Of a stretch of 64,000 bases of DNA, positions 17,848 to 25,460 are shown one piece after another. Where the stretch lies: NCBI GenBank assembly GCA_027665725.1, contig JAQDDS010000003.1, forward strand, positions 213,971-277,970. The letters run 5' to 3'. Within the stretch, counting starts at the first letter, position 1. Each line of letters starts with the position of its first letter. The position numbers were made by a program, and so were the translations under genes. A model generated the notes under the pieces. It was given only the letters and a program-made list of their open reading frames with translations, was not told where the DNA came from and searched no databases. The DNA comes from Streptococcaceae bacterium AF77-01CM03A (GTDB lineage Bacteria > Bacillota > Bacilli > Lactobacillales > Streptococcaceae).

Positions 17848-18423
17848 ATGAAAATAGGAAAAGGTATCAATTGGATTTTGATTCTATTAAGTTGCTTAAT
17901 TGCTATAGTACTGATAAGTTTTATGTTCTTCTTTAATCATAAGAAGCAAGATGCAGAAGCAGTAAATGCTCCCACAACTGAACAGAGTTCTACTACTAGT
18001 ACGGCTACGACTAGTTCAACAACCACTAGTTCAACGACTACTCAAGATAGTGTTACGACTACTGAGGAAAAACTCTCGACACAAGAAGAGCAAACGAATG
18101 CTAGATCACAAAAAATAGATGAGCAAGCCATTCTAAATGGAGATTTCTCGACTCTAGTTGGAACTTGGAGAAATGGACGTGGACAAGAGTTTACATTTGA
18201 TAAAAATGGACTAGTAAACAGTGGAAATATTGAAAAAGTGCGCATGGGTAGCCATGGAACGATTGAATTCAGCATTAGAGATGGTATCTCAGGCTATGGA
18301 ATGAGTATTTACCCTGCTGGACTTATTATGGATGGGTTAGATACTGATTTAACTCAAAATAGGCTGATTGCTGGTCAAGCTGCTCCAACCAGATCAGAAC
18401 AAGTTTTTTATAAAGTAGATTAA
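17848..18423 (+). CDS. DUF6287 domain-containing membrane-anchored protein
   Basis: A 191-residue protein with one N-terminal membrane anchor (about 8-30, WILILLSCLIAIVLISFMFF), a Ser/Thr-rich linker (about 42-80) and a C-terminal domain with ILNGDFSTLVGTWRNGRGQE and FTFDKNGLV, the DUF6287 pattern of streptococci and lactobacilli. The domain should lie outside the membrane; its role is unknown. AAAGGAG sets the start. It has its own promoter and terminator, hence a single-gene unit. Confidence 0.8.
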   Translation: MKIGKGINWILILLSCLIAIVLISFMFFFNHKKQDAEAVNAPTTEQSSTTSTATTSSTTTSSTTTQDSVTTTEEKLSTQEEQTNARSQKIDEQAILNGDFSTLVGTWRNGRGQEFTFDKNGLVNSGNIEKVRMGSHGTIEFSIRDGISGYGMSIYPAGLIMDGLDTDLTQNRLIAGQAAPTRSEQVFYKVD

Positions 18424-18429
18424 ATGATT

Positions 18430-18462
18430 AACCATCTCATCAAATTTGAGATGGTTTTCTTC
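18430..18462 (+). terminator. Terminator after the DUF6287 gene
   Basis: Ten-bp stem AACCATCTCA/TGAGATGGTT, 7-nt loop, T-rich tail. Confidence 0.85.
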
Positions 18463-18513
18463 TTTATTTGTAAGTCATGATCATTTTATGAAAAATAAAA
18501 TTTATAGATGGAG

Positions 18514-18522
18514 TGGTATAAT
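18514..18522 (+). promoter_or_regulatory. Extended -10 promoter of the rhomboid gene
   Basis: TGGTATAAT, 54 bp before the ATG. Confidence 0.55.
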
Positions 18523-18576
18523 AGTGATGAATAATAATCAGCAGAAATTAGAATTCTTTGAAAGCGTGTTGATCAT

Positions 18577-19167
18577 ATGAAAAAAATTATAAAAATTGCT
18601 CCTATTGTCAGTTGTTTATTAGGGATCTGTTTATTGTTTGGAATTCTTGCTACTTTTTATGGGAATGTTATATATGATTTATTTGCATTTCATTCAAAAC
18701 CATTTTATTGTTGGCACTATTTTAGTGGTACATTTATGCATGGAAGTAAGGAAGCGCCAGTATGGTTTATATGGGTTCACTTAGTTTTGAACGCTTTAAT
18801 GCTAATTCCTTTTGGTGGGCTGTTAGAATGGAAGAGAGGATCTAAATATGTATTTTTTGTTTTTATTACTTCTATGGTGATATCTTCAATTGTATTCCAT
18901 GTATTAACACAAGACCGAGATATTCAGGCATCGGGTGTTTCCGCTGTTGGATATGCTTTTGTAACAGGTGGAGTGCTGAACATGTTTGATATATGGAAGA
19001 ATTTCAGCGTAATAACCAAAATCTCCTACATTCTTTTACTTCTTTTATCCATTATTATGCTTCTACCAAATATTACAGGTTGGCTTTCGACTTTTCTTCA
19101 TATATCAGGTATTGTCAGCTACCTTATTGTTTCTGTAGTAAGCAACTATCATAAGAAAATTGGATAG
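18577..19167 (+). CDS. Rhomboid family intramembrane serine protease
   Basis: A 196-residue protein with about six membrane helices. It has the rhomboid pattern: HYFSGTFMHGS before helix 2, HLVLNALMLIPFGGLLEW (the conserved H-x3-N), ASGVSAVGYAF in helix 4 (the catalytic Ser of the GxSG region, here ASG) and LHISGIVSYL in helix 6 (catalytic His). It probably cleaves membrane protein segments. The first Gly of GxSG is Ala, a conservative change. It has its own promoter and is unlinked to its neighbours in function. Confidence 0.8.
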   Translation: MKKIIKIAPIVSCLLGICLLFGILATFYGNVIYDLFAFHSKPFYCWHYFSGTFMHGSKEAPVWFIWVHLVLNALMLIPFGGLLEWKRGSKYVFFVFITSMVISSIVFHVLTQDRDIQASGVSAVGYAFVTGGVLNMFDIWKNFSVITKISYILLLLLSIIMLLPNITGWLSTFLHISGIVSYLIVSVVSNYHKKIG

Positions 19168-19219
19168 TATCGTAATTTTGTAGAGATTAATGAAGCATGC
19201 TTTAAACCTCAACATTCCC

Positions 19220-19250
19220 AGTAGACATTTGTCTACTTTTTTTATATAAT
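19220..19250 (+). promoter_or_regulatory. Promoter of the umuC operon with palindromic operator
   Basis: TAGACA (19222-19227), 17 bp, TATAAT (19245-19250). The -35 box and spacer are covered by AGTAGACA-TT-TGTCTACT (19220-19237), an 8-bp-arm palindrome that also forms a terminator-like hairpin with T-run for the upstream gene. It is the natural operator candidate for the XRE/S24 repressor encoded next. Confidence 0.65.
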
Positions 19251-19327
19251 AAAACTAAACCAAAATGGTTGAATTTTAAAAAAACAAAGTCAACCTACGA
19301 TGAAAACATCACACTAGGAGGTAAAAC

Positions 19328-20014
19328 ATGTACCAACCAGAAAAACTCAAGGCTCGGAGAAAAGAGTTAAAGCTAACACAGAAAGAGATTGCAGAGCAGC
19401 TTGGGATTAGTTTTCAGGCTTATTCAGCTTGGGAGCGTGGAGTCAAGGAACCTTCCGAAGAAAAGGTTGCTCAGCTAGAAGAGATTTTAAAAGTAGCAAA
19501 AGGTTATTTCACCCAAATTGAGATTGTTCGTATCTATAATAGCCTCTCTAGCCAAGGGAAAGAAAAGGTGGTAGTCTATGCTCGCAACTTGGCTCAAGAA
19601 GAACAAGCAAAGAAGGTGACTGCTATTTCAGAAAAACTCTACGAGTATCATGTCTATGAACGCATGTCGGCTGGTATCGGAGCTTCGGTTTATGATGATC
19701 GAAACTTTGATACGGTTTATTTCAATGAAGAGCTAGCTCACGATTTTGCTTCATGGGTCTCTGGAGATTCTATGGAACCCAAATATCAAAATGGTTCAGT
19801 GGCTCTGATTCGGGAGACCGGATTTGATTACGACGGTGCTGTCTATGCAGTGGTTTGCAATAACCAGACCTATATCAAGCGGGTCTATCGAGAAGAAGAT
19901 GGCTTACGTTTGGTCTCCATCAATCCTAAATACAAGGATATTCACATTTCTTATGAGGAAGATCCGCGGATTGTGGGCATTATCGTGGGCAACTTTGTAC
20001 CGATGGAGGGATAG
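19328..20014 (+). CDS. XRE/S24 self-cleaving repressor (HdiR-like)
   Basis: A 228-residue regulator: N-terminal HTH_3 (1-60; RRKELKLTQKEIAEQLG, then ISFQAYSAWERG) and C-terminal S24/LexA-type peptidase. The cleavage site is likely the Ala-Gly in MSAGIGA near 117; the catalytic pair is Ser in GDSMEP and Lys in TYIKRVY. Such proteins self-cleave with RecA in DNA damage and de-repress translesion synthesis; streptococci lack LexA and use HdiR-type proteins instead. It begins behind AGGAGG and is separated from umuC by 3 bp. Confidence 0.85.
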   Translation: MYQPEKLKARRKELKLTQKEIAEQLGISFQAYSAWERGVKEPSEEKVAQLEEILKVAKGYFTQIEIVRIYNSLSSQGKEKVVVYARNLAQEEQAKKVTAISEKLYEYHVYERMSAGIGASVYDDRNFDTVYFNEELAHDFASWVSGDSMEPKYQNGSVALIRETGFDYDGAVYAVVCNNQTYIKRVYREEDGLRLVSINPKYKDIHISYEEDPRIVGIIVGNFVPMEG

Positions 20015-20017
20015 CCT

Positions 20018-21433
20018 ATGGGCTACTTTGATTATTCCAGAGAGCCCAAAAGTGATATTGCCTTTGTCGATATGAAGTCCTTTTATGCCAGTGTTGAGTG
20101 TGTGGAAAGAGGACTCCATCCCCTCAAAACTTCCCTTTGTGTCATGAGTCGGGCGGATAATTCTGTTGGGCTGATTCTTGCCTCCTCGCCTATGTTTAAA
20201 AAGGTTTTTGGAAAGGCGAATGTTGGTCGTGCCTATGACCTCCCCTTTGATATCAAGACGCGTAAATTTTCCTACTACAATGCCAAGAAACAAGGTTTAC
20301 GGACAGACCCAGATTATGTGAAATTTATCGAAGATTGGGCTCGAGTGACCGTCATTGTCCCTCCTCGGATGGATAAGTATATCGCGGTCAATATGGAAAT
20401 TCAGCGCATTTTCCAGAACTATGGCAGTCCAGATGATATTTATCCCTACTCTATTGACGAAGGCTTTATTGATTTGACTAGTTCGCTCAATTATTTTGTC
20501 CCAGACCAGCAGATTTCTCGCAAAGATAAGCTGGACATGCTTTCGGCTCGTATCCAGAGAGATATCTGGCGACAGACGGGGATTTACTCGACGGTCGGCA
20601 TGTCGAATGCCAATCCTCTGCTTGCTAAGTTGGCCTTGGATAATGAAGCCAAGCACACACCAACCATGCGGGCTAACTGGTCTTACCAGGATGTGGAAGA
20701 AAAGGTCTGGAATATTTCTAAGATGACTGACTTCTGGGGGATTGGACATCGGATGGAGAAGCGCTTGAATAGCTTGGAAATCTATTCGATTAAGGAATTA
20801 GCCAATAGCAATCCTGATGTCCTGAAGAAAGAACTTGGCCAAGCTGGACTTCGCTTGTGGTTTCATGCCAATGGAATAGACGAGAGTAATGTTCACAAGC
20901 CCTATAAAGCCAAATCTCACGGCTTGGGCAATTCGCAAATTTTACCGAGAGACTATGTCAAGTGGCGAGATATCGAAATTATCCTCCGAGAGATGGCTGA
21001 ACAAGTGGCTATCAGACTTAGAAGGGCCGGAAAGAAGACGACAGTGGTGTCTATCCATCTTGGATTTTCTAAGCAGGAGCAAAAACGTTCCATCCATACC
21101 CAGATGAAGGTTGAACCGACCAACAGTACGAGTCTTTTAGTCAGCTATGTATTGAAATTATTCCATAGCAAATACACTTCTGGGGCCGTCAGGAGTGTTG
21201 CTATCAGTTATTCAGGATTTGTGGACGAATCCTTTGGTTTGATTTCCCTTTTTGATGATGTTGGTAAAGTAGAAAAAGAAGAAAGGCTCCAGACTGCTAT
21301 TGATTCCATTCGAGAGCAATTCGGATTTACTTCCCTTTTGAAGGCGACTGCCTTAGAGGATGCATCGAGAAGTATTGCCAGAAGTAAGCTGATCGGAGGG
21401 CATTCTGCTGGAGGGTTAGATGGACTAAAATGA
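20018..21433 (+). CDS. umuC: Y-family translesion DNA polymerase UmuC
   Basis: A 471-residue Y-family polymerase. The palm motifs are present: FVDMKSFYASVECVERG with the first catalytic Asp, and YSIDEGFIDLT with the SIDE metal ligands; FWGIGHRMEKRLNSL is the helix-hairpin-helix of the thumb, and the little finger follows. It copies damaged DNA with low fidelity. The gene starts behind GGAGGGATAG three bases after the S24 repressor and overlaps the next gene by four bases, making an SOS-type mutagenesis operon. Confidence 0.93.
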   Translation: MGYFDYSREPKSDIAFVDMKSFYASVECVERGLHPLKTSLCVMSRADNSVGLILASSPMFKKVFGKANVGRAYDLPFDIKTRKFSYYNAKKQGLRTDPDYVKFIEDWARVTVIVPPRMDKYIAVNMEIQRIFQNYGSPDDIYPYSIDEGFIDLTSSLNYFVPDQQISRKDKLDMLSARIQRDIWRQTGIYSTVGMSNANPLLAKLALDNEAKHTPTMRANWSYQDVEEKVWNISKMTDFWGIGHRMEKRLNSLEIYSIKELANSNPDVLKKELGQAGLRLWFHANGIDESNVHKPYKAKSHGLGNSQILPRDYVKWRDIEIILREMAEQVAIRLRRAGKKTTVVSIHLGFSKQEQKRSIHTQMKVEPTNSTSLLVSYVLKLFHSKYTSGAVRSVAISYSGFVDESFGLISLFDDVGKVEKEERLQTAIDSIREQFGFTSLLKATALEDASRSIARSKLIGGHSAGGLDGLK

Positions 21434-21792
21434 TTGATCGTTCTTATTTGCCCTTCCAATCCGCAAGGGACTACCAGGATCCAGGGATGCAGAAGTGGAT
21501 GGGCTTTTTCCTATCAGAACATACGACTTCACTCAGTGCAGAAAAAAATCGTGTGGATTTATCGACAGATTTGAATCCAGTCGAGAAGTTGTTGCTACTT
21601 TCCCAGCTCTACGTCGGACGCCTAAGAGGCTCTTTTATGATCAAGGAGAAAAATCGTAAAAGCACGATAATCGGTGAAGTAAGAGAATTATCTCCTCAAG
21701 AAATCTCTGTTGAAACTGATGAGGGCTATAGACTGCTAAGGGTCCAAGACATTCTCGCAATCCAACTTTGTCAGGAGGAAGTTTATGACTAG
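21430..21792 (+). CDS. YolD-like UmuC-associated protein
   Basis: A 120-residue protein overlapping umuC by ATGA. MQKWMGFFLSEHTTSL and a C-terminal small beta domain (STIIGEVRELSPQEISVET...RVQDILAI) resemble the YolD-like family that accompanies umuC in many Firmicutes. The role is unproven, but translational coupling to umuC implies a part in translesion synthesis. Confidence 0.65.
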   Translation: MIDRSYLPFQSARDYQDPGMQKWMGFFLSEHTTSLSAEKNRVDLSTDLNPVEKLLLLSQLYVGRLRGSFMIKEKNRKSTIIGEVRELSPQEISVETDEGYRLLRVQDILAIQLCQEEVYD

Positions 21793-22063
21793 AAAAGAGC
21801 TATATGAAAACAAGCTACAGATGGATTACTTCTCAGATGATTATATCCGCTTTGAAGAAGATTTCCAAAAATACTCTGCCATGAATGTTCCCCTGACTTT
21901 CTTGATTGACGACATTTTGCGAACCATGGCCATTAACCAAAAGAACTATTTTGTCTTGAATAAGGAAAATGCCAAGGACGGTAGGGAGCATCGGTTTTAT
22001 TTTAGGGTGAAGATGTCCGAAAATAAAGCAGTTAGAGGTTTTAGCTATACTTTTTGTATCTAG
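21785..22063 (+). CDS. DUF5960-like protein of the umuC operon
   Basis: A 92-residue protein overlapping the previous gene by 8 bp behind CAGGAGGAAG. ENKLQMDYFSDDYIRFEEDF and LTFLIDDILRTMA recall a small streptococcal family (DUF5960) regularly found downstream of umuC. The last 12 residues (GFSYTFCI end) look unlike the family as I remember it, so a late frameshift is possible. Function unknown. Confidence 0.65.
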   Translation: MTRKELYENKLQMDYFSDDYIRFEEDFQKYSAMNVPLTFLIDDILRTMAINQKNYFVLNKENAKDGREHRFYFRVKMSENKAVRGFSYTFCI

Positions 22064-22069
22064 AAAACG

Positions 22070-22099
22070 AAAAATCTTCATCTTTTACTGAAGATTTTT
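22070..22099 (+). terminator. Terminator of the umuC operon
   Basis: AAAATCTTCA/TGAAGATTTT stem with TTTTTT tail. Confidence 0.88.
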
Positions 22100-22126
22100 T
22101 ATATTATATAATATTGAATAATATAT

Positions 22127-22172
22127 ATGATATAATAGGTTTGTAAAATTATACAAATTGACAAAAATGTCA
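22127..22172 (+). promoter_or_regulatory. Promoter and inverted repeats ahead of the two-gene unit
   Basis: Extended -10 TGATATAAT (22127-22135) in very AT-rich DNA. Two inverted repeats follow in the leader: TTTGTA/TACAAA (22140-22145, 22152-22157) and TGACA-AAAA-TGTCA (22159-22172), either of which could bind a repressor. Confidence 0.55.
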
Positions 22173-22191
22173 GCTAATATGGAGGATTATT

Positions 22192-22866
22192 ATGTTTGAA
22201 CAAAATATAAAAAAATTAATCATTGTTTGTAATGATAATACAGTTGGGTATGCTAATTATTTGCGCCAACTTGTAAGCGCTAACGACGACGAGGATGATG
22301 TAATTGTGGGAACTAAAGATGATGCGATTAAAGTGAGTGTCTGGTTAGAACAAAACTATTTAGATAATATGTCTACAATTTCTTCTAATGAACATGTGCT
22401 TTTTATTGGTGAAAATCAGGCAAGTAAGAATGAAATATCCAGTATGCATGTAAAATTTGACAAATATGGAATGAAATATGGTTGGTTAGGAAAACGTGGG
22501 ATGATGATTATTTCAAAAACTATAGATAATCCGGAAGACTATAATGAATTTATTGAGCTTTGTCGAAATTATAAAACAGAATTTGAACTTATCGAATTTA
22601 AAAAATCTCTACCAGAACAAGCTATAGATGCTGCGGTAGGCGCTATGGGGGATATTCCAAATGTTATTTCGAATGTGGGAAATACCCTATTTTCTTTCCT
22701 AGTAGGTTCTGCCCCAGCTATTGCAGCGGATGCAGTCAATGCGATTGCAGAAGCTACAAAATGGATTACAACAACAGAGGAGCAGAGAAAAATTACTGAC
22801 CAACAATTCCGAGCTTTGACTTTAATATTATACATGGATGGATTATCAGAGTTCTTGGAGGGGTGA
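22192..22866 (+). CDS. Uncharacterised alpha/beta protein, first gene of two-gene unit
   Basis: A 224-residue protein I cannot assign. Residues 1-125 read as alternating strands and helices (KKLIIVCND, DVIVGT, HVLFIGEN, RGMMIIS), a Rossmann- or TIR-like alpha/beta outline without recognisable catalytic motif. Residues 145-195 are rich in Gly, Ala and hydrophobics (GNTLFSFLVGSAPAIAADAV) and could associate with membrane. A short charged tail follows. It starts behind GGAGG and ends 3 bp before the next gene, so the two are co-transcribed and probably act together. It lies in an accessory region between housekeeping-type genes. Confidence 0.75.
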   Translation: MFEQNIKKLIIVCNDNTVGYANYLRQLVSANDDEDDVIVGTKDDAIKVSVWLEQNYLDNMSTISSNEHVLFIGENQASKNEISSMHVKFDKYGMKYGWLGKRGMMIISKTIDNPEDYNEFIELCRNYKTEFELIEFKKSLPEQAIDAAVGAMGDIPNVISNVGNTLFSFLVGSAPAIAADAVNAIAEATKWITTTEEQRKITDQQFRALTLILYMDGLSEFLEG

Positions 22867-22869
22867 TGA

Positions 22870-24378
22870 ATGGATGGTTTTAGAGAGGGATATGAATTCT
22901 TTGAAAAGAACGTAGGTAATTTTATAGGACATACTTCCGGAGTACATTATGTAAACGCTGTAGAATCAGAGATAAAGAAGCTGGTGAATAATCTAGATGA
23001 ATTCAAAGCAAGTGGTGCACTTGTAAATACATTAAAGGGAGATGTTGCTGAATTTTGGCATGCTGGATCGTATAACATTAATGCAGCTATTAATTCCTCA
23101 AAAAACAGAGTACAAGTCGATCGTAGCCATGATTTTGGTTCCGCTGACATTACGGGAGTAAACTTCGATGCTAAATTTGGCTTAAAATATTATAAGGATG
23201 GGGCATCTAGTGCCATCCAGCAATCAAAAAGTATTTTTAATCGTTTCAGTGAATATAAATCTCAGGGTGGCAAAGATGGCTTAGAATTATATTTAGAAAA
23301 GCGAGGATATTCAGCAGATACAGTTTTGAGTGATCCGATTTACTCAGGGCAGTACAGAGTAATTCCATCAGACCAGTTAAAAGAAGCGACTTTATTTTTA
23401 GAACGAAAAATAAGAGAAGAAGCTGCAAAACGACCAGAGCAAGTTCATCGCTATGAAGAGACTCTCAAATTACTGAATGATAAAGTTACAGACAATATGG
23501 GGAATGAATCGATTGCTTTGTCGGAACAGGAAGCACGAGAACTTGCAAGATTGTCTAAAGAGGGTGGAGTAAATCCTGAGAACTTACATTTAACTACTGA
23601 AGAGTTGATTAAGTATGCCGATATATTGAAACAGGCATATAAAGCTGGCTTAACTGCAGCAACAATATCAATGGCATTGAGAGTTGCTCCTGAAATATGG
23701 AATGCAGTAGCTTACCTAATTAAAAATGGAGAAGTTGAAGAAGGTCAATTCAAAAAGATAGGATTTGCAGCGATTACAGGTGCAGGCGAAGGATTTGTAA
23801 GAGGTACAGTGTCAGCATCAATTACAGCAAGTTGTAAGGCAGGATTATGTGGTAGTGCAATGAAATCTATTGATCCGTCAATTGTTGGAGCAGTGACTGT
23901 ATTAGTGATGAATTCCATGAAAAATTCGTATCAAGTCACTACTGGAAACATGAGCAGAGCTGAGATGGTTAATGAATTAATCAAAGAAATGTTTGTAACA
24001 ACATGTGCTTTATCTATGGGAGCTGCAAGTCAATCACTAATTGAAATTCCTGTGTTAGGATACATGATTGGTAGTTTTGTAGGATCGATAGCTGGATCTG
24101 TAATTTACTCTTCAATATACAATCCAGTACTATCATTTTGTGTCGATTCAGGCTTTACTCTATTTGGTTTAGTAGATCAAGATTACGAGTTGCCAGAAGA
24201 AGTATTAAAAGAAATAGGAATTGAAATTTTCGAATATGAAAAGTTTGAATACGAACCGTTTGAATACGAGAAGTTTGAATATGAGAAATTTGAATATGAA
24301 CAATTTGAATATGAGAAGCTTCATACGATATTCCTAAGACGAGGAGTGATTGGTGTAAATTGTATTGGTTATATGTAA
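22870..24378 (+). CDS. Uncharacterised nuclease-like protein with FEYE repeats
   Basis: A 502-residue protein, second in the unit (GGAGG 7 bp before the start). Residues 1-130 contain GDVAEFWHAGSYNINA, then DFGSADI and NFDAKFGLKYYKDGASSAIQ; the Asp...(Asp/Glu)-x-Lys spacing suggests a PD-(D/E)XK nuclease-like fold. A helical, charged region follows (about 140-255), then a long Gly/Ala-rich hydrophobic part (about 258-430) able to form membrane helices. The tail has six FEYE(K/P/Q) pentapeptides and ends FLRRGVIGVNCIGYM. I recall similar tails in unannotated bacterial proteins but no function. An anti-phage or self-killing effector is the working guess only. Confidence 0.75.
   Translation: MDGFREGYEFFEKNVGNFIGHTSGVHYVNAVESEIKKLVNNLDEFKASGALVNTLKGDVAEFWHAGSYNINAAINSSKNRVQVDRSHDFGSADITGVNFDAKFGLKYYKDGASSAIQQSKSIFNRFSEYKSQGGKDGLELYLEKRGYSADTVLSDPIYSGQYRVIPSDQLKEATLFLERKIREEAAKRPEQVHRYEETLKLLNDKVTDNMGNESIALSEQEARELARLSKEGGVNPENLHLTTEELIKYADILKQAYKAGLTAATISMALRVAPEIWNAVAYLIKNGEVEEGQFKKIGFAAITGAGEGFVRGTVSASITASCKAGLCGSAMKSIDPSIVGAVTVLVMNSMKNSYQVTTGNMSRAEMVNELIKEMFVTTCALSMGAASQSLIEIPVLGYMIGSFVGSIAGSVIYSSIYNPVLSFCVDSGFTLFGLVDQDYELPEEVLKEIGIEIFEYEKFEYEPFEYEKFEYEKFEYEQFEYEKLHTIFLRRGVIGVNCIGYM
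24229..24318 (+). repeat. Six 15-bp in-frame repeats coding FEYE(K/P/Q)
   Basis: Six consecutive 15-bp units starting at 24229, 24244, 24259, 24274, 24289 and 24304 encode FEYEK, FEYEP, FEYEK, FEYEK, FEYEQ and FEYEK. Unit length is a multiple of three, so slippage would change length but not frame. Confidence 0.95.
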
Positions 24379-24426
24379 CTATTTAACGTGATAGAAATCT
24401 TTAGAAAAACTTCTAGGAGGTAGCTT

Positions 24427-25227
24427 ATGCTAGGAGCAGTTATTGGAGATATTATTGGTTCTCGATTTGAGTCGGACAATCATAAGAGTAAAGAGTTTGA
24501 GTTATTCACCCAGGATTCTTGTCCGACCGACGATAGTATCATGACATTGGCGATTGCCAAAGCTTTATTGGCTAGTAGGGAAGACTGGAGCCAACTCTCG
24601 AAAAATGCAGTGAAATACATGCAAGAGATAGGGAGACAATATCCAAATTGTGGCTATGGCGGTCATTTTTTCTACTGGATTTTTTCAGATGATCCTCAAC
24701 CCTATGGGAGTTATGGGAATGGCTCTGCCATGAGAATCAGCCCTGTTGGTTTTGCGGCAGATAGCATAGAGCAGGCAAAGGCTTTGTCCCAAGCAGTGAC
24801 AGAAGTGAGTCATGACCATCCTGAGGGACTAAAAGGTGCAGAAGCAGTTGCAGTAGCTATCTTCTTGGCTAGAAATGGCTCTAGTCGCTATGAAATCAAA
24901 GATTACATCGATAAACATTACTATCCGATGGACTTTACCCTAGACCAAATCCGTGAAGACTATAGCTTTGATGTAACTTGTCAAGGTTCAGTTCCTCAGG
25001 CTTTCCAAGCCTTTTTCGAGTCACAAGATTTTGAAGATGCTATCAGAAATGCTATTTCCATCGGAGGAGATAGCGACACCATCGCTGCTATCTGTGGAGG
25101 TCTTGCAGAGGCCTATTATGGAATTCCTACTCCAATCAGAAACCAAGCTATGACCTATTTGGATGATCATTTAGTAGAGATAGTGGATACTTTTGAAAGC
25201 ACCTATTCCTTCCGACCTAATAAATAA
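24427..25227 (+). CDS. ADP-ribosylglycohydrolase family protein
   Basis: A 266-residue DraG/ARH-type hydrolase that removes ADP-ribose from proteins or nucleic acids. It has GAVIGDIIGSRFE at the start, PTDDSIMTLAIAKALL with the metal-binding TDDS near 36-39, GNGSAMRISPVGFA, and the second metal site GGDSDTIAAICGGLAEAYYG near 218-236. AGGAGG precedes the ATG. It begins 48 bp after the FEYE-repeat gene with no clear terminator between, so it may belong to the same transcript; whether it counters an ADP-ribosylating activity is unknown. Confidence 0.88.
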   Translation: MLGAVIGDIIGSRFESDNHKSKEFELFTQDSCPTDDSIMTLAIAKALLASREDWSQLSKNAVKYMQEIGRQYPNCGYGGHFFYWIFSDDPQPYGSYGNGSAMRISPVGFAADSIEQAKALSQAVTEVSHDHPEGLKGAEAVAVAIFLARNGSSRYEIKDYIDKHYYPMDFTLDQIREDYSFDVTCQGSVPQAFQAFFESQDFEDAIRNAISIGGDSDTIAAICGGLAEAYYGIPTPIRNQAMTYLDDHLVEIVDTFESTYSFRPNK

Positions 25228-25313
25228 TAGGCTGCGTGGAGTGAGAACAGATAAACTGTAATGTCTAGTGTTAGATAGGGTATAGACATAAGTTGATTAG
25301 CTATATTTCTAAG

Positions 25314-25345
25314 CCATTCGAGAGCTATTTCTTGAATGGTTTTTT
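25314..25345 (+). terminator. Terminator upstream of glmS
   Basis: CCATTCGAGA/TCTTGAATGG stem (one wobble) with six T. A second inverted repeat ATGTCTA/TAGACAT lies just before it (25261-25267, 25283-25289). Confidence 0.8.
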
Positions 25346-25362
25346 GTTTGTATCTTAAAAGT

Positions 25363-25380
25363 AATTGAACTATACCAATT
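25363..25380. promoter_or_regulatory. NagR dre-like operator 1 at glmS
   Basis: AATTGAACTATACCAATT, close to the AATTGGTCTATACCAATT-type operator of the GntR-family regulator NagR that controls amino-sugar genes. It lies just upstream of the glmS -35 box. Confidence 0.6.
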
Positions 25381-25387
25381 TTTATTC

Positions 25388-25416
25388 TTGACAAGCGAGA
25401 GAAACAAGTATATACT
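25388..25416 (+). promoter_or_regulatory. glmS promoter
   Basis: TTGACA - 17 bp - TATACT, a near-consensus sigma-A promoter between the two dre-like sites. Confidence 0.85.
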
Positions 25417-25441
25417 GTTTTTGCTGATTCTGCAAAGTGAG

Positions 25442-25459
25442 AATTAGACTATACCAATT
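25442..25459. promoter_or_regulatory. NagR dre-like operator 2 at glmS
   Basis: AATTAGACTATACCAATT, 79 bp downstream of the first site and about 20 bp after the transcription start; shares ACTATACCAATT exactly with site 1. Confidence 0.6.
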
Positions 25460-25460
25460 T

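Noticed and set aside
19328-22063. Prophage or LexA-type immunity region because of the XRE/S24 repressor
   Set aside because: No integrase or structural genes; the repressor heads a umuC operon, a known streptococcal arrangement.
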